NCBI GenBank assembly: GCA_043788745.1
Contig: JAYVTO010000010.1
Coordinates: 1-33,922 of the forward strand
Source: JBBQWZ01 sp043788745
GTDB taxonomy: Bacteria > Acidobacteriota > Terriglobia > Bryobacterales > Bryobacteraceae
Direction of reading: 5' to 3'
DNA: 33,922 nucleotides
The translations under genes were made by a program, and so were the position numbers. Shown here one piece after another: positions 7,469 to 15,420 of this stretch. How positions within the stretch are numbered: position 1 is the stretch's first letter; each line of letters starts with the position of its first letter. The notes beneath the pieces were generated by a model that was given only the letters and a program-made list of their open reading frames with translations, did no database searches and was not told the origin of the DNA.

Positions 7469-9372
7469 CGGATCGCGAGTTTCGAGAGAATCAAGCCCAA
7501 CTCGCGCGGGTCGCCGGGTGGGCGAAACGTTCGGCTGACTTCGAGGGTAATCGTAATCTCGCGTTGGCCGATCGCCGCTTGCGGCAGCGCGAAGTCCGCT
7601 GTCAAGAGCGAATCCGGCGTATCGATGCGGAGGGCGCCGGCGGGCTTGGCGTCGACCTTGATGAGTAGCGTTAGTGGTCCGTTCGCGAGCGCGCCCGCCG
7701 GCACAAATCCATCGATGTGCAGCCGCTGCTGCGCCGTTTGCGGACCAGCCAGTCGCGCGCTGGCGGCCTTCGCCATCCAGCGAAACCCTTTCTCGGCGGG
7801 ATACCAACCGGAGCCGAGCAGATCCGCCGCGCTCGAGTCGCCCAGCTCGATTGACGTTCGGCGCATCGCGGCGCGTTGCGATTGTGCGATGGCACGATAG
7901 GCGGCCGTGACCTCTCGAATCGATTCGCCGGTGACTTGAAACACGATTGCCTGCCGGTTCTCGAGCGCGGTTGCTGCGCGATCGGCGGAGAAGACGTAGC
8001 GCGAGACACCGGGGAATTCGGCTTGCAGGCCCGCTTCCGATCCCGGCGTGAGAAACACGAGCGGCTGGCCCGAAGAAACGGCGGCGCCCGCGGCGTAGAA
8101 GGGCTCATCGTCGAACGCGACGGCGTAGAGATCGCGGTCGACGCCGCCCAGCAGAATGATCTTCGCAGGCGCGGCGCGATGCGCCGCCGTGACCGCGCGC
8201 ACCACGCGTTGCATCCGTCCGGAGTGGCCCGCGTAGTAGAGGGTCGTCTCGCGATTTTCCCAGACCGAACCGATCGCAACGGAGGCTCCGAGAGCGATGG
8301 CAAGTGCTTTCCAGGTAGTGCCGCGGCTGCACCAATCGGTCAGCATCCAACCGATCAGCCAGCAAACGCCGATCGCAGGGATGGCCAGATAGTAATCCGA
8401 CACGTGATTCGCAAGCGGCAACACGGGCGCGAGAAACGCGGCGAACCACGCAATGCAAAATGCAATCGGCGCGCTGCGCTTTTGGAACGCGAACAGCAGG
8501 AGAGCTAGCAGGAGGGCTCCCGCGATCAAGAAGCCGGACACGCGCAGGGATTCGTCGATCATCTCACCCATGCGGCTGGGACCCATCACCCAGAGGGAGT
8601 AAGTGGCGAGATTTGGAATCATGCGCGCATCAAAGAAGAGCTGATAGGTGGGCGACGCCGACTTCGGAATCAGCAGCAGTTGCGCCGCGGCAAATGCGGT
8701 CGCGGCGATCCACAGCGGCAGCGTCGTCCGCCAGCGCGCGGACGACGCCCCGCGGCGAGACACGATCCATATCCACAATGTGGCCGCGGCGGGGTACACG
8801 ACGCCCAGCTCGAGCGCTCCAAACGACAGCAGGAACGCGGCATACTGCGCGACGAGCCACTTCGCCTTGCCGGTTTCGAGATAGCGATCCAAACAGGTCA
8901 GCGCCGCAAGGATAAAGAAGGCGCAGAGGATCTGGTTGTACGCCGATGTCCAATACATGGGCACGGCGAGTCGCGGCGACAGAGCCCACGCGCACGCGGC
9001 GACGCATCCGGCGGCGCGGAGGCCCGAGAGTCTTGCGCCGAGACGCGCCATCATCGCGAGGTTGGCGAATTGCGTCAGAAAGACACAGGCGCGAAACGGA
9101 ATCGCGTCTAGGTCGAAGAGGCTCGACAGGCCAACGAAGAAGAGGCGTTCACTGAGCGCGCGAATCGTTCCCTGCGCGTAGGGCGCGAACATGGTCGCTA
9201 GCGGCGTGGCCGACTCGGCCATGAGGTGACGCAATCCGAGCCAGCGAAAATCATCGCGCAGGAACCAGACCTGGAATGCAGGATAGAAAGCGGCCAGGCA
9301 AACGAGCGGAGGCAGCGCCCAAAGCAGAATGCGGGTAGCCGCGCTGCGCGCCGGCGAATTGGGCGGCGTCAT
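7465..9372 (-). CDS. GT-C type membrane glycosyltransferase with C-terminal beta domain
   Basis: From ATG 9372 (MTPPNSPARSAATR) the protein has 635 residues. The frame is open to 9489, but those extra 39 residues are polar and look non-coding. A first membrane helix ends before WFLRDDFRW, whose Asp pair (D40, D41) sits where GT-C enzymes hold their catalytic acid. About ten more helices follow to roughly residue 370. The soluble C-terminal part ends in a beta-rich domain (520-635) that resembles most of the lipoprotein at 11669-12190, including the shared ending RELGLI. It probably transfers a sugar on the outer face of the inner membrane, but the substrate is unknown. Confidence 0.72.
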   Translation of the reverse strand: MTPPNSPARSAATRILLWALPPLVCLAAFYPAFQVWFLRDDFRWLGLRHLMAESATPLATMFAPYAQGTIRALSERLFFVGLSSLFDLDAIPFRACVFLTQFANLAMMARLGARLSGLRAAGCVAACAWALSPRLAVPMYWTSAYNQILCAFFILAALTCLDRYLETGKAKWLVAQYAAFLLSFGALELGVVYPAAATLWIWIVSRRGASSARWRTTLPLWIAATAFAAAQLLLIPKSASPTYQLFFDARMIPNLATYSLWVMGPSRMGEMIDESLRVSGFLIAGALLLALLLFAFQKRSAPIAFCIAWFAAFLAPVLPLANHVSDYYLAIPAIGVCWLIGWMLTDWCSRGTTWKALAIALGASVAIGSVWENRETTLYYAGHSGRMQRVVRAVTAAHRAAPAKIILLGGVDRDLYAVAFDDEPFYAAGAAVSSGQPLVFLTPGSEAGLQAEFPGVSRYVFSADRAATALENRQAIVFQVTGESIREVTAAYRAIAQSQRAAMRRTSIELGDSSAADLLGSGWYPAEKGFRWMAKAASARLAGPQTAQQRLHIDGFVPAGALANGPLTLLIKVDAKPAGALRIDTPDSLLTADFALPQAAIGQREITITLEVSRTFRPPGDPRELGLILSKLAIR

Positions 9373-9460
9373 AGGGAGAGGAGGCTCAATTGGAGATCGT
9401 AGCGTATCGCGCAGGCGCGGCGCGTGCGGCGCCATGCTACGTTGAGTCAAGGCGAAGATT

Positions 9461-10032
9461 ATGTCCACGCAGCCGAAGCCCTTGCTCACGCCCGACGAGT
9501 ACCTGCGATCGAACGCATCGCCGAATACAAGAGCGAGTATTTCAACGGCGAGATGTTCGCGATGGCAGGGGGGCGCGAGCAGAACGCGCTCGTCGCAGGA
9601 AACCTGTACGCGGCGCTACATCCGCAGTTTCGCGCGCGACCGTGCCGGGTATATATGTCAGAGATGCGCGTTCGGGTTAGCGAAGATGGCCTTTACACGT
9701 ACCCCGACGTCACCGCGGTGTGCGGCGAACCGCGCTTCCTCGACGACGGGCGCGACACGCTGCTCAATTCGAACCTGATCGTCGAAGTTCTGTCGAAATC
9801 GACGGAGGCCTACGATCGCGGGCTCAAGTTCGAGCAATATCGCAAGCTCGAATCCCTCAGCGAATACCTGCTTCTCTCAGCCGATCGTGTCAGTGTGGAA
9901 CTGTTCACTCGACAGCCGGATGGACGGTGGCTTCTTACTGCGCTCACGGGAATGCAAGACATTGTCGAACTCCAGTCGGTCGATTGCCGCATTGCACTTC
10001 AGGACGTGTACGAGAAGGTAGAGTTCGCGTAA
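9461..10032 (+). pseudogene. Uma2 family protein, frameshifted near its N-terminus
   Basis: The natural Uma2 start MSTQPKPLLTPDEYL at 9461 is in one frame. The rest of the protein, from AIERIAEYKSEYFNGEMFAM onward, is in another. One missing base near 9503 accounts for the shift, because restoring it would give the family's usual YLAIERxAEYKSE. All downstream landmarks are present: YPDVTAVCGE, LIVEVLSKSTE and GLKFEQYRKLE. The second frame is open from an ATG at 9424, but its first 25 residues do not look like Uma2. This could be a recent pseudogene, a sequencing error, or a protein made from an internal start. It is a diverged paralogue of the gene at 2239. Confidence 0.75.
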
Positions 10033-10109
10033 GCAGGACTTGCAGCACTTCTTTCGCGAGGCACTCGGCGCTTGCGAATTACCCGACTCCGCGCGCGGAG
10101 CAAATCGAA

Positions 10110-10892
10110 TTAGCGTAAACCGCGCGACTTCAGGAAGGCTACCAACTCCGCCGGATGATCTGTCTGAATCCCGTCGGCGCCGCGCCGGACTGCGTCGTCC
10201 CAGGCCGCCTCGTTGTCCGCCGCACCTAACCGATCGACGTAAACGAGCGCCTTGCGGGCGTGCGTCGCGGCGATTAGCTCATCCTTGAAATCGCCCGCGT
10301 CGAACGCGACCACCTTCAGCGAAAGGCTGTCGAGCAGATCGCGAAGCACGTCCGCGTTTCGCGCCTCGGGCATCGCTTTCATGGCGGGAGCCAGTGCGGC
10401 GATCTCCAATAGCAGGCGTTTGCCGGCGTAGATCACCACGCGATCCTGCATATTGTGCTTCGCAATGGCCTCCACCAAGGCGGCTGCCGAGGCCGACTTC
10501 ACGTCGACGTAGATTCCGATGCCAGCCTTGTGCGCCAATGCGAGGGCTTCGTCGAAGGTCGGCACGGGACCCGGAGACGCAGGCACATCCGCGCGCGGCC
10601 CTTTGAGAGAGAGCGCGCGGACTTCGTCGAGCGTCATCTCAGAAACCAGGCCGGAAGCGTTGGTAGTGCGGTCGACTCGGCTGTCGTGCATCAGCACGAG
10701 CCTGCCGTCTTTGGTCGTGCGCACGTCGCATTCGAAGTAGTCGACCCCAGCATCGGCGGCGGCTTGAAACGCGGCGAGCGAATTCTCGGTGTGCCGAAGA
10801 TGCTCACCGCGATGCGCGACCACAACGACGATCCGCGAATCTGCGGCGAGGCCTGGGAGAAACGCCAACAAGAGAACGAATAAGGTCAACAT
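10110..10892 (-). CDS. Exported glycerophosphodiester phosphodiesterase
   Basis: The 260-residue enzyme starts with a signal peptide (MLTLFVLLLAFLPGLAA) and is therefore probably periplasmic. It contains the GDPD signature: AHRGEHLRHTENSLAAF with H27 and E36-N37, ECDVRTTKDG with E54 and D56, and MHD with H69. These residues bind the metal and perform acid-base catalysis in hydrolysis of glycerophosphodiesters to glycerol-3-phosphate and an alcohol. Length is normal for the family. It is convergent with the broken Uma2 gene, and its promoter region carries a short direct repeat (10917-10967). Confidence 0.9.
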   Translation of the reverse strand: MLTLFVLLLAFLPGLAADSRIVVVVAHRGEHLRHTENSLAAFQAAADAGVDYFECDVRTTKDGRLVLMHDSRVDRTTNASGLVSEMTLDEVRALSLKGPRADVPASPGPVPTFDEALALAHKAGIGIYVDVKSASAAALVEAIAKHNMQDRVVIYAGKRLLLEIAALAPAMKAMPEARNADVLRDLLDSLSLKVVAFDAGDFKDELIAATHARKALVYVDRLGAADNEAAWDDAVRRGADGIQTDHPAELVAFLKSRGLR

Positions 10893-10916
10893 CGAATGCC
10901 TGTGACGAGTATCTCT

Positions 10917-10967
10917 TAGATCCGGGCTTCGACCCTCAACGAATAGATCCGGGCTTCGACCCTCAAC
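10917..10967. repeat. Tandem pair of 24-base direct repeats
   Basis: A 24-base unit beginning TAGATCCGGGCTTCGACC occurs exactly at 10917-10940 and 10944-10967, with three bases between. A weak third trace (ATCAGACCGGATC) follows. The repeat lies between the divergent starts at 10892 and 11101 and could be a regulatory binding site or a slippage product. Confidence 0.7.
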
Positions 10968-11100
10968 AAATCAGACCGGATCGTAAAAGCAGCGCGGTAA
11001 CGTCAATCGCGGCGTCACCCCTCGTTACCCCATGAGGCGGAAAAACGTCGCATACTCTTCGGATCGGGAGCCCAAGCCGCGCCTCGATAAGGCAATCTAC

Positions 11101-11667
11101 ATGAACCAACGTCGATTTGCAGTCTTCTTCCTTCTACTCTCCGCAGCCTATGCCCAACGGCCTGATCCGGCTGCGCTCATCAGCGAACAGAAGAAGGCCA
11201 TGGCCGCTCTGTCCTTTATGGACGGCGTCTGGCGTGGCAGCGCCTGGACTCTGATGCCGAACGGCCAGAAACACAACATTACGCAAACGGAAAGAATCGG
11301 CCCTTTCCTCGACGGCTCCGTCAAAGTCATCGAAGGACGGGGCTACGAAACCGACGGCAAAGTCGGCTTTAATGCCTTCGGCACGATCTCCTACGATGTC
11401 GCGAAGAAAGCGTACACCATGCGCTCGCACGCAATGGGAGTGGTTGGCGACTTCCCGTTCAAGCCCACGGCCGACGGTTATGTGTGGGAACTGCCGGCCG
11501 GACCCAACGCCACGGTTCGCTACACGGCGGTATTGAAGAACGGGACGTTTGTGGAGATCGGCGAGATGATCAGGCCCGGCAAAGAGCCGATGAAGACCTT
11601 TGAAATGTCGCTCCAGCGAATTGGCGACTCGGACTGGCCCGCGGCCGGCGCCGTCGCGCCGAAGTAA
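11101..11667 (+). CDS. Exported DUF1579-like protein
   Basis: From ATG 11101 the product has 188 residues and a clear signal peptide (MNQRRFAVFFLLLSAAYAQ). The frame is open to 11032, but the extra residues would bury the signal peptide. The mature part begins with a short helix and then runs as beta strands (FMDGVWRGSAWTLMPNG, GPFLDGSVKVIEGRGYE, GFNAFGTISYD), the pattern of small beta-barrel DUF1579 or lipocalin-like proteins. No catalytic residues are evident and the role is unknown. It converges on the lipoprotein gene with one base between stops. Confidence 0.7.
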   Translation: MNQRRFAVFFLLLSAAYAQRPDPAALISEQKKAMAALSFMDGVWRGSAWTLMPNGQKHNITQTERIGPFLDGSVKVIEGRGYETDGKVGFNAFGTISYDVAKKAYTMRSHAMGVVGDFPFKPTADGYVWELPAGPNATVRYTAVLKNGTFVEIGEMIRPGKEPMKTFEMSLQRIGDSDWPAAGAVAPK

Positions 11668-11668
11668 G

Positions 11669-12190
11669 CTACTGCAATCCGATGGACGATACGATCAGAC
11701 CGAGTTCGCGCTCGTCCTGTGGCGTCGGCGGAAACGCTTTGTCCAGCGCAAACTCGACGATCAGAGCCTCGCCCTTCAACACGCCCGGTGGAATCTCGCG
11801 GCGGAAAGTGTAGTCGCCGGCCTTGACGTAGGATTCCGACGGCAGCGCGACGCCACCCGCCGTTGCCGTCAGCGTCACCGACTTCAGCTTGTCGAGAATG
11901 ACTTGCGGCAACACGAACTTCAATTCGACGACCGTGGTCTTCTGCGCCGCACCGTCCGGAATCCGCAGCGACACGGCGAACTTGCCTTCGGTCCAGCGCC
12001 AGGCTTCGTTCTCGATTGCATGAAAGCCGCGGACGAGTTGCACGGCGGCACGCGGGTCGGCGACCTGAAGAACACTCGCCAGCTTGCCGTCGTCCGCGGG
12101 CACGGCCGCGCGCGCCTTCTTCTTTCGCTTGCAACCCGGCGCGGCAATCACCAGCGCGAACAGGGCAAGGACAACGATTAGTCTCCGCAT
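11669..12190 (-). CDS. Lipoprotein sharing a domain with the GT-C glycosyltransferase
   Basis: The 173-residue protein has a lipoprotein signal peptide with a lipobox-like IAAPGC (Cys20), followed by a basic linker. Residues 55-173 form one beta-rich domain that lines up with the C-terminal tail of the glycosyltransferase at 7465-9372: a Gly-aromatic start, RW, a strand pair, then PP...RELGLI at the end. I do not recognise a named family. Its start lies 13 bases inside the end of the upstream molybdoenzyme gene, so the two are probably co-transcribed and translationally linked. It may bind a glycan or protein at the membrane, but that is inference. Confidence 0.7.
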   Translation of the reverse strand: MRRLIVVLALFALVIAAPGCKRKKKARAAVPADDGKLASVLQVADPRAAVQLVRGFHAIENEAWRWTEGKFAVSLRIPDGAAQKTTVVELKFVLPQVILDKLKSVTLTATAGGVALPSESYVKAGDYTFRREIPPGVLKGEALIVEFALDKAFPPTPQDERELGLIVSSIGLQ

Positions 12191-14217
12191 TTTTCGATTT
12201 GCACCAGGCAGTTGTAGAACGTCGGCCCTCCGCCGAGATCGGTGAGCCGGTCTGACGTCAGGACGTTCACGCTCACGTGATCAGCGGCTTTCTTGGCCCA
12301 CCGCACGGCCGGAACGCGCACCGTGCCCGGTGACACCACGCCATCGACGCGGGCCGTCAGCAGCATACTTCCCCGTTCGTTGAATACGCGGACCGCATCG
12401 CCATCACAGATCCCGCGGGGCTCAGCGTCCGCGGCGTGCAAATCCACCTGCGCCGTTATCCGATCCAGATGAGGACGATTGCCGAAGGTCGAATTCATGG
12501 CGTCGTCGGCCTTCGCCGAAACCATTTCCAGGGGATAGTTGGCGTCGGCTAGCGCGCCATGCCGCGACTCCTGCGGCGGCGTGTAGTCGAGAGCCTCGGG
12601 CGACAACTCGCATTTGCCTGACGCCGTACCGAACGCGCCATCGGCATACGGCAAGAAAGGCGACGGAAGATTCAGCCGTACGGAATGTTCGCGATCGAGA
12701 CGTTCGAGGGTGATGCCCTCCATAAACGGATGTTCGGAAGCGAGCGTCGTTCGCACCATGTCATCTTCCGTGTCGTCGAAGCAGGCGTCCATGAAGCCCA
12801 TGCGCTTGGCAAGCAGGCGGAAGATCTCGACGTTCGTCTTGCACTCCCCTGGAACCGGCAGCGCGGGGCGCGCCAGTTGGACGTAGTAGTGGCCGTAGGC
12901 GCGATAGAGATCGGTGTGCTCGAGGAACGTCGTTACGGGCAGCACGATATCCGCGTAATCCGCCGAGTCGGTTTGGAACTGCTCCAGCACGACCGTAAAG
13001 AGATCGTCGCGGACGAAGCCATTGCGCACGAGATTTGCATTGGGCGCGATGGCGGCCGGATTCGAGTTGTACACGACGATCGCCTTCACGGGCGGATCGC
13101 TTACCGCTGTTAGAACCTTACCCAACTCGCTCATGTTGAGGATGCGGGCCTCGCGTCTGATCGCCGATTTCTGCTGCAATTCCGGCATCTCGAGGCCTCG
13201 TACGTTGAACGCAAACGCGCCGCTGGTGGTCAACTGCATGCCGCCGCCGAGGTCTTTCCAGCTTCCCGTCAACGCCGCCAGTGACGTAATCGCGCGCACG
13301 GCCGCTCCGCCGCGCTCGCTGCGCTGCACGCCGTAATTGACGCGAATCACAGCGGGCTTGGTCGTGGCGTACTCGCGCGCCAGCGAGACGACATCCTCGC
13401 GAGCCATGCCGGTCAGCGATTCGACGCGTTCCGGCGGATACTCCGCAACGCGGGTGCGCAAGCCATCGAAGCCGCTGGTGTGCTTCTGGACATAATCGGC
13501 ATCGTACAGATTCTCGCCGACGATCACGTGCATCATGCCGAGAGCCAGCGCCAGATCGCTGCCCGGATTCACGAAGAAATGCTTGTCGGCGGCGGCGCCC
13601 GTGCGATTCTTCACCGGATCGATGACGTAGAACTTTGCGCCGTTGCGCCGGGCTTCGACGATAAACGGCCACAGGTGCACGTTCGTGCCGAGCACGTTTG
13701 CTCCCCACGCGAGAATGAATTTCGCATGTTTGAACTGCTCCGGCTCCGTACCGTAGCGGAAACCGTTGGTCATCATCAAACCGACGCCGCCCGCGTTCGA
13801 GCAGATGGTGCGATCGAGCCGCGACGCGCCGAGGCGGTGGAAGAAACGGCGGTCCATGCCCGCGCCGTTCAACAAGCCCATGGTGCCGGCGTAGCTATAC
13901 GGAAGAATCGCTTCGGGACCAAACTCGTCCGCCACGGCGCGCAAGTTCGCGGCGATGGTAGAGAGCGCCTCGTCCCACGAGATACGCGCAAAGCGCCCTT
14001 CACCTTTCGCGCCGATCCGCTTCATCGGGTGCAGCAGGCGTTCCGGGGAATACTGGCGTTCGAGGTACTGCGCAACCTTGCCGCACAGAAACCCGCGCGT
14101 GACGGGATGCTCCGGATCCCCGCGTAGCTTGCTCCCCTGCTCCGCCTCGTCGACGTTCACGAGTAGCGCACAACAGTCGGGACAATCGAGCGCGCAGACA
14201 GAATGACGAACGTTCAC
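12178..14217 (-). CDS. Molybdopterin-dependent oxidoreductase (DMSO reductase superfamily)
   Basis: The 679-residue protein is a complete MopB-type enzyme. C8, C12, C16 and C45 (CALDCPDCC ... FLCGK) bind a [4Fe-4S] cluster, and K47 follows as in this group. The bis-MGD-binding core follows, with LAWGANVLGTN and YVIDPVKNRTGAAADKH, and a dinucleotide-binding C-terminal domain from about 560. RTICSNAGG (C139/S140) lies where the Mo ligand is expected. There is no Tat signal, so it is likely cytoplasmic. Relatives include formate dehydrogenase, thiosulfate/polysulfide reductase and biotin sulfoxide reductase-like enzymes, and the substrate cannot be called. The start is GTG, needed to include the Cys motif, with a TATAAT box six bases ahead. 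Confidence 0.88.
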   Translation of the reverse strand: MNVRHSVCALDCPDCCALLVNVDEAEQGSKLRGDPEHPVTRGFLCGKVAQYLERQYSPERLLHPMKRIGAKGEGRFARISWDEALSTIAANLRAVADEFGPEAILPYSYAGTMGLLNGAGMDRRFFHRLGASRLDRTICSNAGGVGLMMTNGFRYGTEPEQFKHAKFILAWGANVLGTNVHLWPFIVEARRNGAKFYVIDPVKNRTGAAADKHFFVNPGSDLALALGMMHVIVGENLYDADYVQKHTSGFDGLRTRVAEYPPERVESLTGMAREDVVSLAREYATTKPAVIRVNYGVQRSERGGAAVRAITSLAALTGSWKDLGGGMQLTTSGAFAFNVRGLEMPELQQKSAIRREARILNMSELGKVLTAVSDPPVKAIVVYNSNPAAIAPNANLVRNGFVRDDLFTVVLEQFQTDSADYADIVLPVTTFLEHTDLYRAYGHYYVQLARPALPVPGECKTNVEIFRLLAKRMGFMDACFDDTEDDMVRTTLASEHPFMEGITLERLDREHSVRLNLPSPFLPYADGAFGTASGKCELSPEALDYTPPQESRHGALADANYPLEMVSAKADDAMNSTFGNRPHLDRITAQVDLHAADAEPRGICDGDAVRVFNERGSMLLTARVDGVVSPGTVRVPAVRWAKKAADHVSVNVLTSDRLTDLGGGPTFYNCLVQIEKCGD

Positions 14218-14223
14218 AGCTTT

Positions 14224-14229
14224 ATTATA
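14224..14229 (-). promoter_or_regulatory. TATAAT box for a probable leaderless transcript
   Basis: On the minus strand a perfect TATAAT is followed by AAAGCT and then the GTG start of the molybdoenzyme. A transcript from this -10 element would begin at or within a base or two of the start codon, and there is no Shine-Dalgarno sequence. The -35 region at the right distance is poor (CTGCCC). The box lies in the 36-base gap behind the 88-residue protein gene, so the molybdoenzyme can have its own promoter. Confidence 0.45.
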
Positions 14230-14253
14230 GGGTGCCGTGTTTCGCCGGGCAGC

Positions 14254-14520
14254 TTAGGCTTGGGCGTCATCGGAATGCAGCGACTCGAAGAGATCCTGCT
14301 GGCGGTCGGCGGCGGTCACGGCGTTCTTCTTGCGGGGTGGCGCAGGTGGGGCGAACGTGCGCATCAACTTCAGCGTCTGTCGATGATTCTCAAAAATTGC
14401 AAGCAAATCCTGGCACCGTGAACACCCGCCACGAATTGCACCCGCGCCGTCCGATTCCGGATCAAACATCGGATGTCGCGAACACTTGCCCTGCCACTTC
14501 ACGGTTCCGATTTTCAGCAT
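14254..14520 (-). CDS. Small Cys/His-rich protein, possibly zinc-binding
   Basis: The 88-residue protein begins MLKIGTVKWQGKCSRHPMFD and continues with IRGGCSRCQDLL and a charged helix. The pairs C13-x2-H16 and C33-x2-C36 look like one zinc site. The tail (from about residue 58) is basic and polar. The frame is open much further upstream, but only this part looks protein-like, and ATG 14520 fits. I do not recognise a named family. It lies directly ahead of the molybdoenzyme on the same strand with a 36-base gap, so it may be co-expressed, but any link to that enzyme is inference. Confidence 0.55.
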   Translation of the reverse strand: MLKIGTVKWQGKCSRHPMFDPESDGAGAIRGGCSRCQDLLAIFENHRQTLKLMRTFAPPAPPRKKNAVTAADRQQDLFESLHSDDAQA

Positions 14521-14616
14521 CCCACAGCAATGATAGCGGGCGACGAGCGCCGAAACCAAGCGAGCGTCAGGCGACGGGATTCGTACCAAGGGTTCCGGGC
14601 GGGTCTGATACTCGCT

Positions 14617-15114
14617 ATGAGTCAACCCGCGGTCAGCCCCAATGACAGCCAACGAGAGAAAGTCCGCCCCGCTCACGTCGTTTTTGCCGTCAGCGTAGGC
14701 TACTCCATTCTCGCTACCGACCAGCAGAACCGCGCAGTGCAACCGTTGCAATCGATGGCGCGAGAGCTTGCCGGCTTTGCCGACGCGTTGGCCGCGGAAG
14801 AGCTTATCTGTATTCCAACGGGCGACGGCATGGCGATCGTTTGCTTCGGCGAGCCCACGGCGCCGGTCGAGTCTGCGCGCGACCTCGCGATTCGGGTGCC
14901 GCGCGACACCTCCTTTCGTTTGCGGATTGGCTTGCATAACGGCCCGCGGGACAGCGTGCAGGATCTCGAAGAGTGGGAAGTCAAGCACGGCGTTCGGCTT
15001 CGCATCTTCAATTTGTCGACGCCGGAATCTGGTAACGCCAGTGTCCCGCGCCGGAACAGCGCCAACGGTGGTCGATCAGCGGAGTGGGCCACGGCATTGA
15101 CTGGCCGGACGTAG
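14617..15114 (+). pseudogene. Class III nucleotide cyclase domain with a large internal deletion
   Basis: From ATG 14617 the frame encodes VVFAVSVGYSILATDQQNRA, LICIPTGDGMAIVCFGEP and LRIGLHNGPRDS, matching the first half of cyclase domains often found beside Acidobacterial signalling proteins. It then jumps to DLEEWEVKHGVRLRIFNLST, the extreme C-terminus of the same domain. The stretch normally between them (roughly 50-60 residues, including the conserved N-x3-R region) is missing while the frame is kept. The first metal-binding Asp, usually just before the VGYS position, is also absent. The protein cannot be an active cyclase. A DUF2442 fragment overlaps its end. Confidence 0.65.
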
Positions 15115-15188
15115 ACGAGGATCTCAGTACTGCGGGAATGTTGCGCGGGGCACCGGCGGCTCCGGAGGCGGCGATTCGCTTTCGCTAA
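15036..15188 (+). pseudogene. C-terminal fragment of a DUF2442 protein
   Basis: The 50 codons after an in-frame stop at 15033-15035 encode APEQRQRWSISGVGHGIDWP followed by DVDEDLSTAGMLRG, the C-terminal half of a DUF2442 protein, a small family often next to DUF4160 in toxin-antitoxin-like pairs. There is no suitable start codon and the N-terminal half is missing. The fragment overlaps the tail of the cyclase remnant in another frame, so a deletion seems to have joined the two. Its TAA shares CTAA with the stop of the opposing hicB-like gene. Confidence 0.6.
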
Positions 15189-15376
15189 TCCGGAAGCGCG
15201 ATTCCATCTTCTTTCCGTTCATCCATGATCATTTGGACGACTTCGTTGCTATTCTTCAACGCCTCACTGGCCGTGGAGCCCTGCGTGACAGCACCGAATT
15301 GACGCAAGGCCGGGCAGTACGCGTGATCGCCACCGTCGTCCGGCTCGACAACAACAGGAAACGTATACGCCCGCAT
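15185..15376 (-). CDS. Orphan HicB-like antitoxin
   Basis: The 63-residue product starts MRAYTFPVVVEPDDGGDHAY and continues CPALRQFGAVTQGSTASEAL and KNSNEVVQMIMDERKEDG, the short HicB fold with strand, strand, helix. GGAG lies eight bases before ATG 15376. The frame is open much further upstream, but that part is antisense-like sequence of the cytochrome gene. No HicA is visible on either side, so it is an orphan. It lies 44 bases downstream of the cytochrome b gene on the same strand and could be read from that operon. Confidence 0.75.
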   Translation of the reverse strand: MRAYTFPVVVEPDDGGDHAYCPALRQFGAVTQGSTASEALKNSNEVVQMIMDERKEDGIALPD

Positions 15377-15420
15377 GGAATTGACTCCAGTGTACGCAGT
15401 GACCTGTTCCGCGTCGACGC

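Noticed and set aside
6560..7807. 415-residue minus-strand open frame opposite the cNMP/DUF1003 gene
   Set aside because: It has a shadow-like His/Arg composition; the plus strand has a ribosome site and two known domains.
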